A DNA stretch of 64,000 nt from Petropleomorpha daqingensis. GTDB taxonomy: Bacteria > Actinomycetota > Actinomycetes > Mycobacteriales > Geodermatophilaceae. Made by a program: the position numbers and the translations under genes. Position 1 is the first letter of the stretch, and each line of letters starts with the position of its first letter. Location of the stretch: positions 5,163,197-5,227,196 of the forward strand of contig NZ_JACBZT010000001.1 in NCBI RefSeq assembly GCF_013408985.1, written 5' to 3'. Under the pieces are notes generated by a model that worked only from the letters and a program-made list of their open reading frames with translations, searched no databases and had not been told where the DNA came from. Of this stretch, positions 63,986 through 64,000 are shown piece by piece.

Positions 63986-64000
63986 AGCAAGCCCCTTGGT

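Overview
The window is a stretch of very GC-rich chromosome (about 73% by eye) with densely packed genes on both strands, many GTG starts and many 4-base ATGA/GTGA gene overlaps. Content and order point to a free-living, stress-tolerant actinomycete. My best guess is the Geodermatophilaceae (Blastococcus, Geodermatophilus, Modestobacter), inferred from familiarity with the proteins and not from a search. Actinobacterial signatures include a fabG-fabI(inhA-like)-hemH operon, a GTGA-coupled rsbW-sigF pair, a PE-ligase/polymerase split LigD beside Ku, a DivIVA-like coiled coil, a MoxR/DUF58/VWA operon upstream of a RipA-like NlpC/P60 hydrolase, and DUF6204 and DUF5709 proteins. No tRNA, rRNA, CRISPR array, phage or biosynthetic cluster was seen.

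Layout. 1-6.1 kb: end of an Acg-like protein, a DivIVA-like protein, an LLM monooxygenase/FMN reductase pair behind a perfect inverted repeat, a glutamate-synthase-like protein and a beta-propeller protein. 6.2-12.3 kb: sulfotransferase, two MFS transporters, the first AI-2E-family transporter, a TetR regulator and a cupin; the second MFS gene has a promoter overlapped by a palindrome. 12.4-17.9 kb: a fused GlcD/GlcF-type oxidoreductase carrying an in-frame 22-bp palindrome, small VOC, hypothetical and DUF6204 proteins, a GDSL hydrolase and FabG. 18-26.1 kb: a frameshifted AI-2E transporter, ankyrin, dienelactone hydrolase, a SatD-like/membrane pair, a PPOX protein, a third AI-2E transporter, PAC2 and AhpD-like proteins. 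26.2-32.8 kb: non-homologous end joining (LigD-Pol, LigD-PE/ligase, Ku), DUF1360, DUF5709, a STAS protein and topoisomerase IB. 32.8-36.4 kb: a sigma-F partner-switching module: a PAS/SpoIIE/HATPase/STAS protein divergent from rsbW-sigF, with a sigma-F/B-type promoter between them. 36.4-38 kb: an IS110-family element. 38-48 kb: SPFH/NfeD pair, hemerythrin protein, fabG-fabI-hemH, an AlkA-like glycosylase, BrkB, CPBP protease and NmrA-like SDR. 48-58 kb: quinone oxidoreductase, a 46-bp near-perfect palindrome filling an intergenic gap, MoxR/DUF58/VWA, RipA-like hydrolase, acyl-CoA ligase, and a PAP2-LepB-Sir2 operon. 58-64 kb: aconitase, an atypical SDR, a CbiX-like chelatase and a 14-TM MFS pump.

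Genes that work together: desiccation/radiation-type repair (Ku, LigD, topoisomerase IB, AlkA-like) sits beside stress signalling (STAS, SpoIIE multidomain protein, RsbW, SigF). Fatty-acid elongation (FabG, FabI) is coupled to haem synthesis (HemH). I found no convincing wholly new system. The most interesting leads are the IS110 element with its possible bridge-RNA region, two TCGCGA-centred palindromes (one inside a gene), the sigma-F module with a non-canonical RsbW N-box, the frameshifted transporter, and a possible 19-residue leader peptide.
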